NCBI GenBank assembly: GCA_030065875.1
Contig: JASJCR010000044.1
Span: forward strand, 1-64,000
Direction of reading: 5' to 3'
DNA: 64,000 nt
From: Ardenticatenaceae bacterium
Lineage (GTDB): Bacteria > Chloroflexota > Anaerolineae > Promineifilales > Promineifilaceae
The notes beneath the pieces are model-generated. The model had not been told where the DNA came from. It made no database searches and saw only the letters and a program-made list of their open reading frames with translations. The stretch's first letter is position 1. Every line of letters begins with the position of its first letter. Of this stretch, positions 24,472-33,257 are shown one piece after another. Both the position numbers and the translations under genes were made by a program.

Positions 24472-25920
24472 TTAAGAAATCATCCTTTCAGCCTGCAGCT
24501 GATTCTCTATCTCCAGGGGCACCAGCCGCGGCAGCCCAATTTCAAAGGAGCAGCCGCCTTCCGGCCGATTTTCAACTTTGATCTGTCCGTGATGGGCGCC
24601 AATCAATTCGTGAGCCAGCGCCAACCCCAAACCCATACCCGGCTGATCCGGTTTAGCCTGATAAAATCGTTTAAAGATGTGGGGCAAGTTTGCCGGAGCG
24701 ATCCCCGGCCCGGTATCGAGGACTTGAATGAGCGCCGATTCGTCAACGGCGGAGACGATTACGTCTACTTCTAACAGATCAGTTTGATGGGCATATTTGA
24801 AGGCATTGTCGAGCAAAATCGAAACCACCTGCTTGATGCGGCGGGCGTCTCCCAGCACCTCAATACTGGGTCCAAACTCCTGGAAATTCAAAACCGCTCC
24901 TCGCCCCTGGGCTACAACCTGGTACGCTTCAACCACTTCTCCCACGACCGCGGATAGATCGATCAGATCGCTTTCGATTGACAGCCGATCAACATCGAGT
25001 CGAGCGAGCTCTAAAAGATCATCAACGAGATGGGTCAGGTTATCAGTTTGCTGATTGATGATGTCCAGCGGCCGCTGAAAGTCGGATGTTAAATCGCGGC
25101 GGCGGCAAAGGGTGATGGCAAACCCCTTGATGATGGTCATCGGCGTGCGTAATTCATGCGAAACTTTGCTCAAAAATTGAGCCTGAGTCCGGCTCAGAAC
25201 GGAAAGGCGCACCGCCATTTCATTGATTGATTGAGCCAGCCGGCCGACTTCATCCTGACCGCGCACCGTCACCCGACGGTCAAATTCCCCGGCCGCGATG
25301 GCGTCGGTGACCTCCATAATTTCGCGAAAAACCCGCAAAATATTGCCGGTAATAAAAATTCCGGCCCCGATAATGCCGACGACCGACCCGATGGCGGCAA
25401 TTAATAACGTGGGATAAAAGCTGGCCAACCCCCTTTCTAAAGGAAGGAGAGAGGTTGATACAATGAGCAGCCCGGCGATTTGCTGGTCATCTTCAAGCGG
25501 TTCAACCAGAACCAGCAGTTTCTCGTTGGGATCATAAATCAGACGGGGTTCAAAAAGGGAGCTGAGTTCCTCGACCCAATCCACCGGCAGGCTGTAGCGC
25601 TCAGATTGGGGGGTTTTGGAGATGAGCAAGTTGTTTTCCGTATCAAATATGAAGAGATCAAACCCAACCAGAGGTAACTCTCGTATTTCTGCGGCCGCCA
25701 TTTCCAGAGGCACCCCATTGTCGATCTGGTTCATCAGAAACAGGTTCATCTCTCCACCCATGTTGCGCAAATCCAGCGCTTCGAGCTGAATAATTCGCTC
25801 GTTGAGCGACCGGGAAAGCGAAAAGCCCGACAGCAGCAGGGTTGTCAGGGCGATCACTGTAAAAAGGGCGATGAGGCGAGCCCTTAATGAGTGTGAGAGT
25901 TGACGCAGCCGATTTATCAA
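24472..25920 (-). CDS. Membrane sensor histidine kinase
   Basis: Protein of 482 aa: TM helix (about 14-34), an extracellular sensor region with PAS-like strands (35-165), a second TM (about 172-194), a HAMP linker (195-245), a dimerisation helix with His255 in FLSKVSHELRTP, and an ATPase domain with the N box LLDNAFKYA and G boxes DTGPGIAP and GMGLGLAL. All motifs are intact. It overlaps the response regulator gene by four bases (ATGA), so the two form a pair. At the head of the 24-kb Tad block it probably controls pilus expression. Confidence 0.9.
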   Translation of the reverse strand: MINRLRQLSHSLRARLIALFTVIALTTLLLSGFSLSRSLNERIIQLEALDLRNMGGEMNLFLMNQIDNGVPLEMAAAEIRELPLVGFDLFIFDTENNLLISKTPQSERYSLPVDWVEELSSLFEPRLIYDPNEKLLVLVEPLEDDQQIAGLLIVSTSLLPLERGLASFYPTLLIAAIGSVVGIIGAGIFITGNILRVFREIMEVTDAIAAGEFDRRVTVRGQDEVGRLAQSINEMAVRLSVLSRTQAQFLSKVSHELRTPMTIIKGFAITLCRRRDLTSDFQRPLDIINQQTDNLTHLVDDLLELARLDVDRLSIESDLIDLSAVVGEVVEAYQVVAQGRGAVLNFQEFGPSIEVLGDARRIKQVVSILLDNAFKYAHQTDLLEVDVIVSAVDESALIQVLDTGPGIAPANLPHIFKRFYQAKPDQPGMGLGLALAHELIGAHHGQIKVENRPEGGCSFEIGLPRLVPLEIENQLQAERMIS

Positions 25921-26633
25921 ACCGCCTCCATCGTGTATCCCACGCCGTGGACGGTTTGAATTTGCACCGTGGTGACCGGATTGACTTCCTTTAATTTCCG
26001 ACGCAGGCGGCTGATATGAATGTCCACCGTTCGGCTATCGACGGCAATTGAATAATTCCACACTTCTTTGAGTAAATCTTCGCGGGTAAACACTTCACCC
26101 GGCCGGCGGGCCATGGCGTACAGAAGATCAAATTCCTGGGGCTTTAAATGCAGCAGCTGATCGGCGCAGACGGCAATGCGTTTGCGTAAATTAAGACGCA
26201 AATCACCCAGCTCGATTTGCGGGGCTGAGGGGCCGTTTGCCAGGCGGCGCACCCGCTGAACCAGGGCCAGGAGGCGCGCATGCAGTTCGCGTGGATCAAA
26301 GGGTTTAGTCAGATAATCATCCGCACCTGCTTCAAAACCGGCCAGCTTATCCGACTGCATCGCCATGGCGGTCAACATTAAGATCGGCACATTGGCGATA
26401 TGTGGCTCTTGATGTTCGCGCACCTGACGGCATATCCCCAAACCACCGATTTCCGGCAGCATAAGATCCAGCACAAGCACATCCGGTGCGAGTTGTTCAA
26501 TGAGGGTTAATGCTTCTCCTCCACTAACACCAACTTCAACTTGCCAGCCATCCAATGGCAAGTTTGAGCGGATAATTTCCAAAACCAGTGGATCATCTTC
26601 AATCACTAAAACGGTAGATTGTTCAACCTGCAT
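25917..26633 (-). CDS. OmpR/PhoB-family response regulator
   Basis: Protein of 238 aa: receiver domain with acidic pocket E12-D13-D14, phosphorylated Asp56 (VLDLMLPE), Thr in MLTA and Lys in LTKPFDPREL. A winged-helix DNA-binding domain follows (LKPQEFDLLYAMARRPGEVFTREDLL, RTVDIHISRLRRKL). Start chosen at ATG 26633, preceded by GGAAGGAGC; the longer frame adds 14 unrelated residues. First gene of the block, with a 415-bp upstream region. Confidence 0.9.
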   Translation of the reverse strand: MQVEQSTVLVIEDDPLVLEIIRSNLPLDGWQVEVGVSGGEALTLIEQLAPDVLVLDLMLPEIGGLGICRQVREHQEPHIANVPILMLTAMAMQSDKLAGFEAGADDYLTKPFDPRELHARLLALVQRVRRLANGPSAPQIELGDLRLNLRKRIAVCADQLLHLKPQEFDLLYAMARRPGEVFTREDLLKEVWNYSIAVDSRTVDIHISRLRRKLKEVNPVTTVQIQTVHGVGYTMEAV

Positions 26634-27048
26634 ACTGCTCCTTCCTAAATATGTGGAACTCATTTTTAATTCCAATTCAAATCAGGTGAAAGGTCAGCCA
26701 ATAGAAATATCACCTTGGCAAATAAGAGGAGGGCGTTACTGCATGTTTGTTGGTGTTTGTTAAAAGTGCAAATTTGTGAACATTAGCACTATAACAATAT
26801 CTCTATCGAGTGTCGTACTACAGATTTAACATTTTGGATAGGGTAAGGGTCATAAAATTCTTTAGTACCACGGTCATGAAATATACCAATCGACTTTGAA
26901 AGACCATGTAGCTCAATTTACAGGAGTAATGCATCTTCTAATGTTTTTTTGCTCAGAGAGAGCCAAACCGGTACGATTTAAGGCTCGGAGCGTGGTATGA
27001 TTGGAGGGGGAGCAAATAAAACAATCTCAAACAACATTAGGAAACGGT
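26634..27048. other. Divergent intergenic region, regulator / deaminase
   Basis: This 415-bp region separates the minus-strand response regulator from the plus-strand deaminase and must contain both promoters. It is AT-rich, with no heptamer array or dispersed repeat, unlike most gaps here. I could not pick out a convincing -35/-10 pair. A 23-codon frame at 26929-27000, with GGAG too close to its ATG, is possible but unsupported. Confidence 0.5.
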
Positions 27049-29043
27049 ATGGAACAGGTCGATATTTTGCTGCTAAATGCCCTGGTCGTGACCATGGACA
27101 GTGATTTTTCAATAATCCATGATGGAGGGGTTGCTGTACGGGGACGTGATATTGTCGCCGTGGGCAAGTCGGATGAGTTAAAAGCCCGGTTTGAGGCCGC
27201 AGAGGTCATCGACGGCCGCGGCCGCATCGTCATGCCGGGGTTGATCAACGCCCATACCCACGTGCCGATGACCCTGCTGCGCGGGCTTAATGATGATCTA
27301 CGTCTCGATGTGTGGCTGGGCTATCTAATGCCGGTGGAGCGTGAATTTGTAACCCCTGAGTTTGTGCGTCTGGGAACCCAGATCGGCTGTGCGGAGATGA
27401 TCCGCTCGGGGATCACGACCTTTGCCGATATGTATTATTATGAAGATGATATCGCCGAGGCCACGGCCGAAATCGGGATGCGCGCCCTGTTGGGAGAGAG
27501 CATTCTCATGTTCCCAACCCCCGATGCGGCCTCGTATGAAGACGCCCTCGAACAGTGTCGGGTCTTTATCCGCAAGTGGAAAGGACATGAGCTCATTTTG
27601 CCGGCCGTGGCCCCGCATGCCTGGTACACCGCCACGCCGGAACTGCTGCAAGATTGTGCCGCACTGGCCCGTGAACTGGATGTCCCCATTCACACCCATA
27701 TCTCAGAAACCCTGCTGGAGGTTGAAAACTGCCTCGATCAACACGAGCTGACACCGGTTTACTGGAATAGTGAGAACGGCATTCTCGATACAAAGCTCCT
27801 GGCGGCTCACTGCGTGCATATCGATCACAGAGAAATGCAGTTACTCAAACGCGCCGGTGCCGGCGTGGCTCATAACCCCACCAGCAACCTAAAACTTGCC
27901 AGCGGCATCGCCCCGGTTTCTGAGATGCTGGAAGCAGGCGTTAATGTCGGTATTGGGACCGATGGCCCGGCCAGCAACAACGACCTCGACATGTTTGAAG
28001 AGATGCGGCTGGCGGCCCTGCTGGCCAAAGTGGTCCGCAGCGACCCCACCGATTTACCGGCGCGAGACGCCCTGGCGCTGGCCACCTGTCGGGGGGCAGA
28101 GGCGGTTCATATGGGTGAAATAACCGGCAGCCTCGAGGTGGGTAAGCGAGCTGACATCATCATCGTGGAAGATGAGCGGGTTCACAACTGGCCGCAGTTT
28201 AACAATAACGACCACAGCGTTTATTCAAGATTGGTCTATGCGACCAAAAGCAGTGATGTTTCCGACGTGATGTGCAACGGCCGCTGGCTGATGCGCGATG
28301 AGCAGCTGCTGACCGTCGATGAAGAAAAAGCGATGGCGGCCGCGGCTGAAGTGGCCGTTCAAATCGACGCCTTTGTGCAAAAACGGGACTCCAGCCCTTA
28401 CCGCAAGCTGGTCACGTTAGAAACGGTTGAACGGCAGGAAGAGTATGAAACGCAGATTAAAATTTCCCTCGATTCGATTGAAGATACCCTGGCGTTTCTT
28501 GATGGGGGTCAGCTAGAAATCACCAAATACAATACCTACAAACAGTATGACCATTACTTCTTGTTTGATAGTGAGGACCAGGATGCGCTACGTCTACGCT
28601 ACCGGGAAGATCACTACCTGGACAAAAAAGGGCACGTTTATCAGTCGCGCGATCGGTTGACTTTAATCGGCAGTGCCCACCTGAAAGAATTTCCCAATTC
28701 GATTCTTCTCTCACGCTCCCGTTTCCTGGCGCCGGCTACGCGGTCCCTTCGTTTTTATCGGGAGTACTTTGACCCACCACAGGAAGTGGCCGTGACCAAA
28801 TTGCGACGCCGCTGGCGGATCGATTATAAAGGGGCAGATGTGGCCATCAATATCGATCAGGTTTTGGAACCCGAAATTGAAGGTTTTTTTCTGGAGCTTA
28901 AAGCGCGCACCTGGTCCAGCAAAGACGCGGAGCGGAAGGCCGCCTTGATCGCTGAACTGCTTGAAGTGTTGGGGGTACGTGAAGAAAAAGCGCTGCAGCG
29001 GGAGTATGTCGATATGGTTTTGGCGCAGCAGGAAGCGGTATAG
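27049..29043 (+). CDS. SAH/MTA-type deaminase fused to a CYTH-like domain
   Basis: Protein of 664 aa. Residues 1-440: amidohydrolase of the MtaD/SsnA (COG0402) family with metal ligands in INAHTHVP, IHTHISET, AAHCVHID and GTDGPASNNDLDMF; such enzymes deaminate S-adenosylhomocysteine, methylthioadenosine or related purines. Residues about 455-660: a CYTH-like (triphosphate tunnel) domain, with YETQIKISL near the start (the ExExK motif has Gln in second place), ALRLRYRED, VTKLRRRWRI and GFFLELKARTW. CYTH enzymes bind triphosphates or make cAMP. I know of no common fusion of these two. The ATG at 27049 has TTAGGA upstream; a TTG at 27001 is an alternative. No stop or frameshift lies between the domains. 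Confidence 0.82.
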   Translation: MEQVDILLLNALVVTMDSDFSIIHDGGVAVRGRDIVAVGKSDELKARFEAAEVIDGRGRIVMPGLINAHTHVPMTLLRGLNDDLRLDVWLGYLMPVEREFVTPEFVRLGTQIGCAEMIRSGITTFADMYYYEDDIAEATAEIGMRALLGESILMFPTPDAASYEDALEQCRVFIRKWKGHELILPAVAPHAWYTATPELLQDCAALARELDVPIHTHISETLLEVENCLDQHELTPVYWNSENGILDTKLLAAHCVHIDHREMQLLKRAGAGVAHNPTSNLKLASGIAPVSEMLEAGVNVGIGTDGPASNNDLDMFEEMRLAALLAKVVRSDPTDLPARDALALATCRGAEAVHMGEITGSLEVGKRADIIIVEDERVHNWPQFNNNDHSVYSRLVYATKSSDVSDVMCNGRWLMRDEQLLTVDEEKAMAAAAEVAVQIDAFVQKRDSSPYRKLVTLETVERQEEYETQIKISLDSIEDTLAFLDGGQLEITKYNTYKQYDHYFLFDSEDQDALRLRYREDHYLDKKGHVYQSRDRLTLIGSAHLKEFPNSILLSRSRFLAPATRSLRFYREYFDPPQEVAVTKLRRRWRIDYKGADVAINIDQVLEPEIEGFFLELKARTWSSKDAERKAALIAELLEVLGVREEKALQREYVDMVLAQQEAV

Positions 29044-29285
29044 CATGGTGTTGCGCACCTGCTAGCACGCCGCCGGCAGGACGATTCTGAAACTTTTTTC
29101 TCTCTTGCGTGTTTTTACCGTTAGAGCGTTGCTCAAAAACCGATTTACTCAAGGGGCTTCACTATGTGCGGCCATTTGATCGCTTTTTTTAGCTGCGCAT
29201 CTTAATGCCAGGCAAAAGATTGTCAGGTCGTTTCAAATCTCCTGAGCAATCAAATGCCAATAGAACATTCAATTTGGAAAAAACT

Positions 29286-29654
29286 GTGAAAACCCACCGC
29301 TCTATCGAAGATATTTTGTCTGCTCATGCAGACAGCCTCAATCAGGGCAACGATATCACCGACCAACTCCTGCACGAATTTGAGCATGTCTGGCCAGATT
29401 TGGCCCTGCTGCTCGTCCTAGCCCGCATTGTAAAAAAATCAATGGTGCCGCGCCCTGCCCCTCGCCCTCTGGTTAACCTGCTGCGCGAAGATTTACGTGA
29501 AGGGCATCCACCGGCCGTACAGGCTGCCGTGCGCCGCCGGCGCTGGGTGTGGATCGGGGCGATTACCAGCGTTCTGGCTACCGCCACCGGTATCGTGATG
29601 TGGTTTTACTGGCGCACTGACCCCAATCCGCAATCTCCTTCTCCTGCGGGATAA
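29286..29654 (+). CDS. Small single-TM protein, anti-sigma-like layout
   Basis: About 122 aa: a soluble helical N-terminus (THRSIEDILSAHADSLNQG, a long Leu-rich helix), a basic stretch AVRRRRW, one TM helix (about 85-105) and a short Pro-rich outside tail. The cytoplasmic helix followed by one TM helix resembles anti-sigma factors, but no zinc motif is present and no sigma gene is adjacent. Start is uncertain: GTG 29286 (used here) or ATG 29205. The gap 29044-29285 holds nothing else I recognise. Confidence 0.5.
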   Translation: MKTHRSIEDILSAHADSLNQGNDITDQLLHEFEHVWPDLALLLVLARIVKKSMVPRPAPRPLVNLLREDLREGHPPAVQAAVRRRRWVWIGAITSVLATATGIVMWFYWRTDPNPQSPSPAG

Positions 29655-30116
29655 GCCCAAATTCTCCCCCACGGGGGAAGACGCCTGCCACCCCTCTCCG
29701 ACGCTGGTTCAAAGGCGGACAGGTAGGCTGCAAACCAACTGTCATTCAGAACGGAGCGCAGCGGAGTGAAGAATCTCCTCAAGCTGTCTTTCAGAAGGGC
29801 TGATTTAGAGCAACAACAGCCCCTTGGCTGGCCATCTTCACCTTCAAGTGAGTTGGCGGGATCCTTCGCAAAGCCTGTCCTGAGCGAAGTCGAAGGGCTC
29901 AGGATGACAAGGGGTCTGCGAACGATGATTCAGGTTATTAAAGACCTACCCGCCCTTGAACCTCCCATTGGGAGGGGAATGAGGAGAGGGTTAATGACCC
30001 TCTCAACTTTCATCAATCATCGAATTAGCTTGCTGGGAGCTCGCCAAAATCCGCCAATTCTCGGTAATCGTTTGTCATCCTACAAAAGACATTCTACAAT
30101 CTTTGCCACAACCCTT
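29655..30116. repeat. Cluster of dispersed repeats before the amidase gene
   Basis: The 476-bp gap holds repeat words: cccccacgggggaa (about 29666), cattcagaacggagcgcagcggagtgaagaatct type (about 29743-29776), a hairpin-forming phrase cctgtcctgagcgaagtcgaagg (about 29874-29898), and cctcccattgggagggg (about 29960-29976). The second and third are common intergenic words in environmental Chloroflexota-like genomes, from general knowledge. No gene seen. Confidence 0.65.
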
Positions 30117-30130
30117 TAGGAGACACCTTG

Positions 30131-31627
30131 ATGTCCACTTTCCCTGAATATGAGCAGTTTGACGGGCTGGGATTAGGCGAATTGGTTCGCCATGGTGAAG
30201 TCACGGCCGCCGAATTAGTCGAGGCCGCGATTGTACGCATCGAAGCGCGCAATCCAACCCTCAACGCCGTGATTCACAAAATGTATGAATACGGCCGTCA
30301 AACCGCCGCTGGGCCTTTGCCAAAAGGTCCGTTTAAAGGGGTGCCTTTTCTTATTAAAGATTTGCTGGCTGCTTTTGCCGGGGAACCGATGTGCAGCGGC
30401 TCCAAAGCGCTGAAAAATTATCGCCCTCCGGCCGATTCCGAGCTGGTTTGTCGCTTTAAGAGCAGCGGGGTTGTGATTTTAGGCAAAACCAACACCCCGG
30501 AATTTGGCATTACCCCGTTTACAGAACCCAAGTTGTTTGGGCCGACGGTAAATCCATGGGATACCAGCCGCTCGGCCGGAGGCTCAAGTGGAGGCAGCGG
30601 TGCGGCCGTGGCCGCCGGCATGGTCCCGCTGGCCAGTGGTGGAGATGGGGGCGGGTCAATTCGCATCCCCTCTTCCTGCTGCGGCCTTTTTGGATTAAAA
30701 CCGACCCGCGGCCGTAACCCAACCGGTCCGCTAATAGGGGAGAGCTGGGGAGGATTTGCTCAAGAACATGTGTTGACCCGGTCGGTACGGGACAGCGCGG
30801 CCATGCTCGATGCCACTCAGGGGGTCGATACGGGTGCCCCCTACATGACGGCCGCTCCGGAACGACCGTTTTTGAGAGAAGTTGGTGCCCCTCCCGGCCG
30901 CCTGCGCATCGCCTATACGACCCAACCGCTGATGGGGCACGCGGTTCACGAGGATTGTGTGGCCGGATTAAAACAAACGGTCGAGCTGCTGGTTGATTTG
31001 GGTCACGATGTGGTGGAAATGACCCCAGAGGTTGATGGAGAAGCACTGGCCATCGCGTTTTTGCTGATGTTGTGTGGAGAAGTCAAAGCCGATATCGATG
31101 AAGCGGCCGAACTGCTGGGCCGCAAGGTCACTCATGCGGATTTTGAACCGGAAACGTGGACCCTGGGGCTGCTTGGGCGCGCGTTTCGGGCCGGTGATTA
31201 CGCTCGGGCCCGACGCCAGATGCAGAAAACCGCTCGTAAAGTCGGCCGCTTCTTTGAGCAGGTCGACGTCTTGTTGACCCCCACGCTGGCTCAACCGCCC
31301 ATCGAGAATGGGGCGCTGCAGGCCACCTCGTTTGAACAGCGGGCGATGGCCGTAGTCAACCGCCTCAACGCCGGTTCGCTGATAAAATTATCCGGGTTAG
31401 TTGAACCGATCGCTTTTAAAACATTTGATTATATGCCCTATACGCCGCTGTTTAACATCACCGGTCAGCCGGCCATGTCGCTGCCGCTCTACTGGAACGG
31501 AGATGGACTACCGATTGGCATGCAGTTTGTTGGCCGCTTTGCGGATGAGGTTACTTTATTTCGATTGGCCGGCCAGCTGGAAGAGGCCCGGCCGTGGAAG
31601 GAGAAACAATTATCAATTATCAATTAG
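30131..31627 (+). CDS. Amidase signature family enzyme
   Basis: Protein of 498 aa, usual length for the family. The Ser-Ser-Lys triad is visible: Lys in GVPFLIKDL, the Gly/Ser-rich signature [18 protein letters not shown] with both serines, and [13 protein letters not shown]. It hydrolyses an amide, but the substrate cannot be read; it could be a GatA-like paralogue, though no gatB or gatC is nearby. TAGGAG lies eight bases before the ATG at 30131. The C-terminus (KEKQLSIIN) is encoded by the heptamer array that begins there. Confidence 0.88.
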   Translation: MSTFPEYEQFDGLGLGELVRHGEVTAAELVEAAIVRIEARNPTLNAVIHKMYEYGRQTAAGPLPKGPFKGVPFLIKDLLAAFAGEPMCSGSKALKNYRPPADSELVCRFKSSGVVILGKTNTPEFGITPFTEPKLFGPTVNPWDTSRSAGGSSGGSGAAVAAGMVPLASGGDGGGSIRIPSSCCGLFGLKPTRGRNPTGPLIGESWGGFAQEHVLTRSVRDSAAMLDATQGVDTGAPYMTAAPERPFLREVGAPPGRLRIAYTTQPLMGHAVHEDCVAGLKQTVELLVDLGHDVVEMTPEVDGEALAIAFLLMLCGEVKADIDEAAELLGRKVTHADFEPETWTLGLLGRAFRAGDYARARRQMQKTARKVGRFFEQVDVLLTPTLAQPPIENGALQATSFEQRAMAVVNRLNAGSLIKLSGLVEPIAFKTFDYMPYTPLFNITGQPAMSLPLYWNGDGLPIGMQFVGRFADEVTLFRLAGQLEEARPWKEKQLSIIN

Positions 31628-31650
31628 TAATTAATAATTATCAAAGGGGT
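31609..31650. repeat. Heptameric tandem repeat (unit caattat)
   Basis: Array of caattat, caattag and taattaa units that starts inside the last codons of the amidase gene and runs past its stop. Confidence 0.8.
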
Positions 31651-31706
31651 TGGATAGAAGCGAGCGGTCTTTTATTTCCTATTCCTAATTATTAAGTGCT
31701 AAGTAA

Positions 31707-32035
31707 TCTACAAAAACTTTTAAAAATTAATTGTCCACAGATTTCGCAGATTTTCGCAGATTACAGGGAAAAATCTGCGGCCATCTGCGTAATCTGCGGA
31801 CGATTTTTCTCATAATTTTTTTTGTAAGCTACTTAATACTGTGTAACAGATGTTTTCTTAACTTTTGACCTTGCTGCCACCTTTCTTAGCCGATGAATGA
31901 ATCCATCGGCCATGGAGACCGAAATCGGATAAATCCGTTTTTTAACGCGATTTATCGCGTTTCGGTTTTCATAGCGGCCGAATTTATTCGGCTGCGGCAA
32001 AATGGTGTATCTAAAATTAAGAAGTTAAGAATATT
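31707..32035. repeat. Composite dispersed repeat, copy A
   Basis: Most of the 540-bp gap before coxB is repeat. 31707-31803 is a cgcagatt-type module (cgcagattttcgcagatt ... aatctgcgtaatctgcgg). 31826-32035 carries cttaatactgtgtaacagatgttttc, ccgatgaatgaatccatcggc, cgcgatttatcgcgtttcgg and gccgaatttattcggctgcgg. The same modules appear in reverse order and orientation at 41748-42183, where an extra palindromic piece is inserted. No gene seen. Confidence 0.8.
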
Positions 32036-32067
32036 TTTGAAACAGTGTACTAATTGTTCACTGATAA

Positions 32068-32095
32068 TTGTTAAATGCTTCGTTTGTGATAAAAT
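32068..32095 (+). promoter_or_regulatory. Possible promoter of the cox operon
   Basis: TTGTTA (32068-32073), 16 bases, TAAAAT (32090-32095), directly after the repeat region and 72 bp before coxB. By sequence only. Confidence 0.45.
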
Positions 32096-32105
32096 GTACA
32101 AACTT

Positions 32106-32126
32106 AGAAGCCTGAGGGCTTCTTTT
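32106..32126 (+). terminator. Terminator-like hairpin in the coxB leader
   Basis: Perfect 7-bp stem AGAAGCC/GGCTTCT with a four-base loop, followed by TTTT. Lying between the possible promoter and the coxB start, it could be an attenuator. Confidence 0.5.
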
Positions 32127-32167
32127 TCCGTTGTCAAATTCAAAAGTAGTAAAATCAGGTCCTTTTT

Positions 32168-33115
32168 ATGGGTTCAAGAACACGTCATTTTGCAATTATT
32201 ACCGTCTTAATTGCGGTTTCGACTGTCGTCGTCTACTTTTTAATCAACCTGTATCTATTCGAGCGGCCGTTTGGGGCCAGCGCGGAAGCCAGCCAAATTG
32301 AAACGATGTTTCAGGCACATTTCATTTTGATGGGCTTTCTGTTCGCCATCATTGTGGTTCCCCTCGGCTATGCAATTGTGGTCTTTCGCCAGAAAGAAGG
32401 GGATGATACCGACGCCCCCCATATTCACGGCAATACCACCCTGGAAATTGTGTGGACGATTATCCCGGTACTCATTGTTGTGGGGTTCGCCATCTGGGGC
32501 AGTTTCTTCTACTGGGATTTAGTCAGCGCCAACGAAGGGGAAGTAGAAATCCGGGTTCAGGGGTACAAGTGGGATTGGACGTTTTATTATCCCGAGCACT
32601 CTGTTCCGGGGGAGCCTCCCCGTCAGGATCAAACCCTCGTGGTTGAAACCGGCCAACCGGTTGTATTAACAATGCAGGCCAATGACGTGATTCACGCCTT
32701 CTGGGTACCCCAGTTTCGGGTCAAGCAGGATGTTGTCCCGTACAACATCGCCATCCGCTCAGACAATGGTGATCGCCAGGTCATCGACCTCAGTTTTGCC
32801 AATCCCAATTATGAAGAAGCAGCTGAGGCGTTTAACTACTCTCCGCAAGAGGTCCGCATTATTCCGGATCAGCCCGGTGTTTATCGATTACGCTGCGCAG
32901 AAATTTGCGGTACGCAGCATTGGGCGATGTTGGCCAACGTCATCGTGCTGGACACGGACGACTATCAGGCGTGGGTCAACGGCGAATTGACGCTTCCGGC
33001 CGATCCAAATTTTGCCAACGGCACGCCCGACACCGAAGGATATTATCTGGACGAGCTCAAGGCTTTCTGCGATGAGCAGGAATTCTCTGGCGTTAATTGT
33101 GAATCTGAATATTAA
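32168..33115 (+). CDS. coxB: Cytochrome c oxidase subunit II
   Basis: Protein of 315 aa. Two N-terminal TM helices (about 8-28 and 48-70, with a third hydrophobic stretch about 92-112), then the cupredoxin domain outside. The CuA site is complete: His in VIHAFW and C243-AEI-C247-GTQ-H251-WA-M254. YKWDWTFYYP is the usual aromatic electron-entry region. The C-terminal tail has two extra Cys but no CxxCH, so no fused cytochrome c. First gene of the cox operon. Confidence 0.95.
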   Translation: MGSRTRHFAIITVLIAVSTVVVYFLINLYLFERPFGASAEASQIETMFQAHFILMGFLFAIIVVPLGYAIVVFRQKEGDDTDAPHIHGNTTLEIVWTIIPVLIVVGFAIWGSFFYWDLVSANEGEVEIRVQGYKWDWTFYYPEHSVPGEPPRQDQTLVVETGQPVVLTMQANDVIHAFWVPQFRVKQDVVPYNIAIRSDNGDRQVIDLSFANPNYEEAAEAFNYSPQEVRIIPDQPGVYRLRCAEICGTQHWAMLANVIVLDTDDYQAWVNGELTLPADPNFANGTPDTEGYYLDELKAFCDEQEFSGVNCESEY

Positions 33116-33132
33116 ACTTTGAATTTTTACTC

Positions 33133-33193
33133 CCAGATTTTCACAAGAGGCCTTATAAATAAATCTGTGTCAAATTGCGTTAATCTGTGGCAA
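33133..33193. repeat. Degenerate cgcagatt-type repeat in the coxB-coxA gap
   Basis: Reads cagattttcacaag ... aatctgtgtcaaattgcgttaatctgtgg; a worn copy of the family seen at 31707 and elsewhere. Confidence 0.6.
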
Positions 33194-33257
33194 AATATTA
33201 AAAACCTTCTACTTTTTAATGGGTAACTGATCTGAACAATCGTTTCGGAGGGTGTTG

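Noticed and set aside
26929-27000. Possible 23-codon leader peptide before the deaminase gene
   Set aside because: GGAG is too close to its ATG and nothing else supports translation.
31893-32210. Open frame across the region before coxB
   Set aside because: It lies in a dispersed repeat and overlaps the coxB start in another frame.
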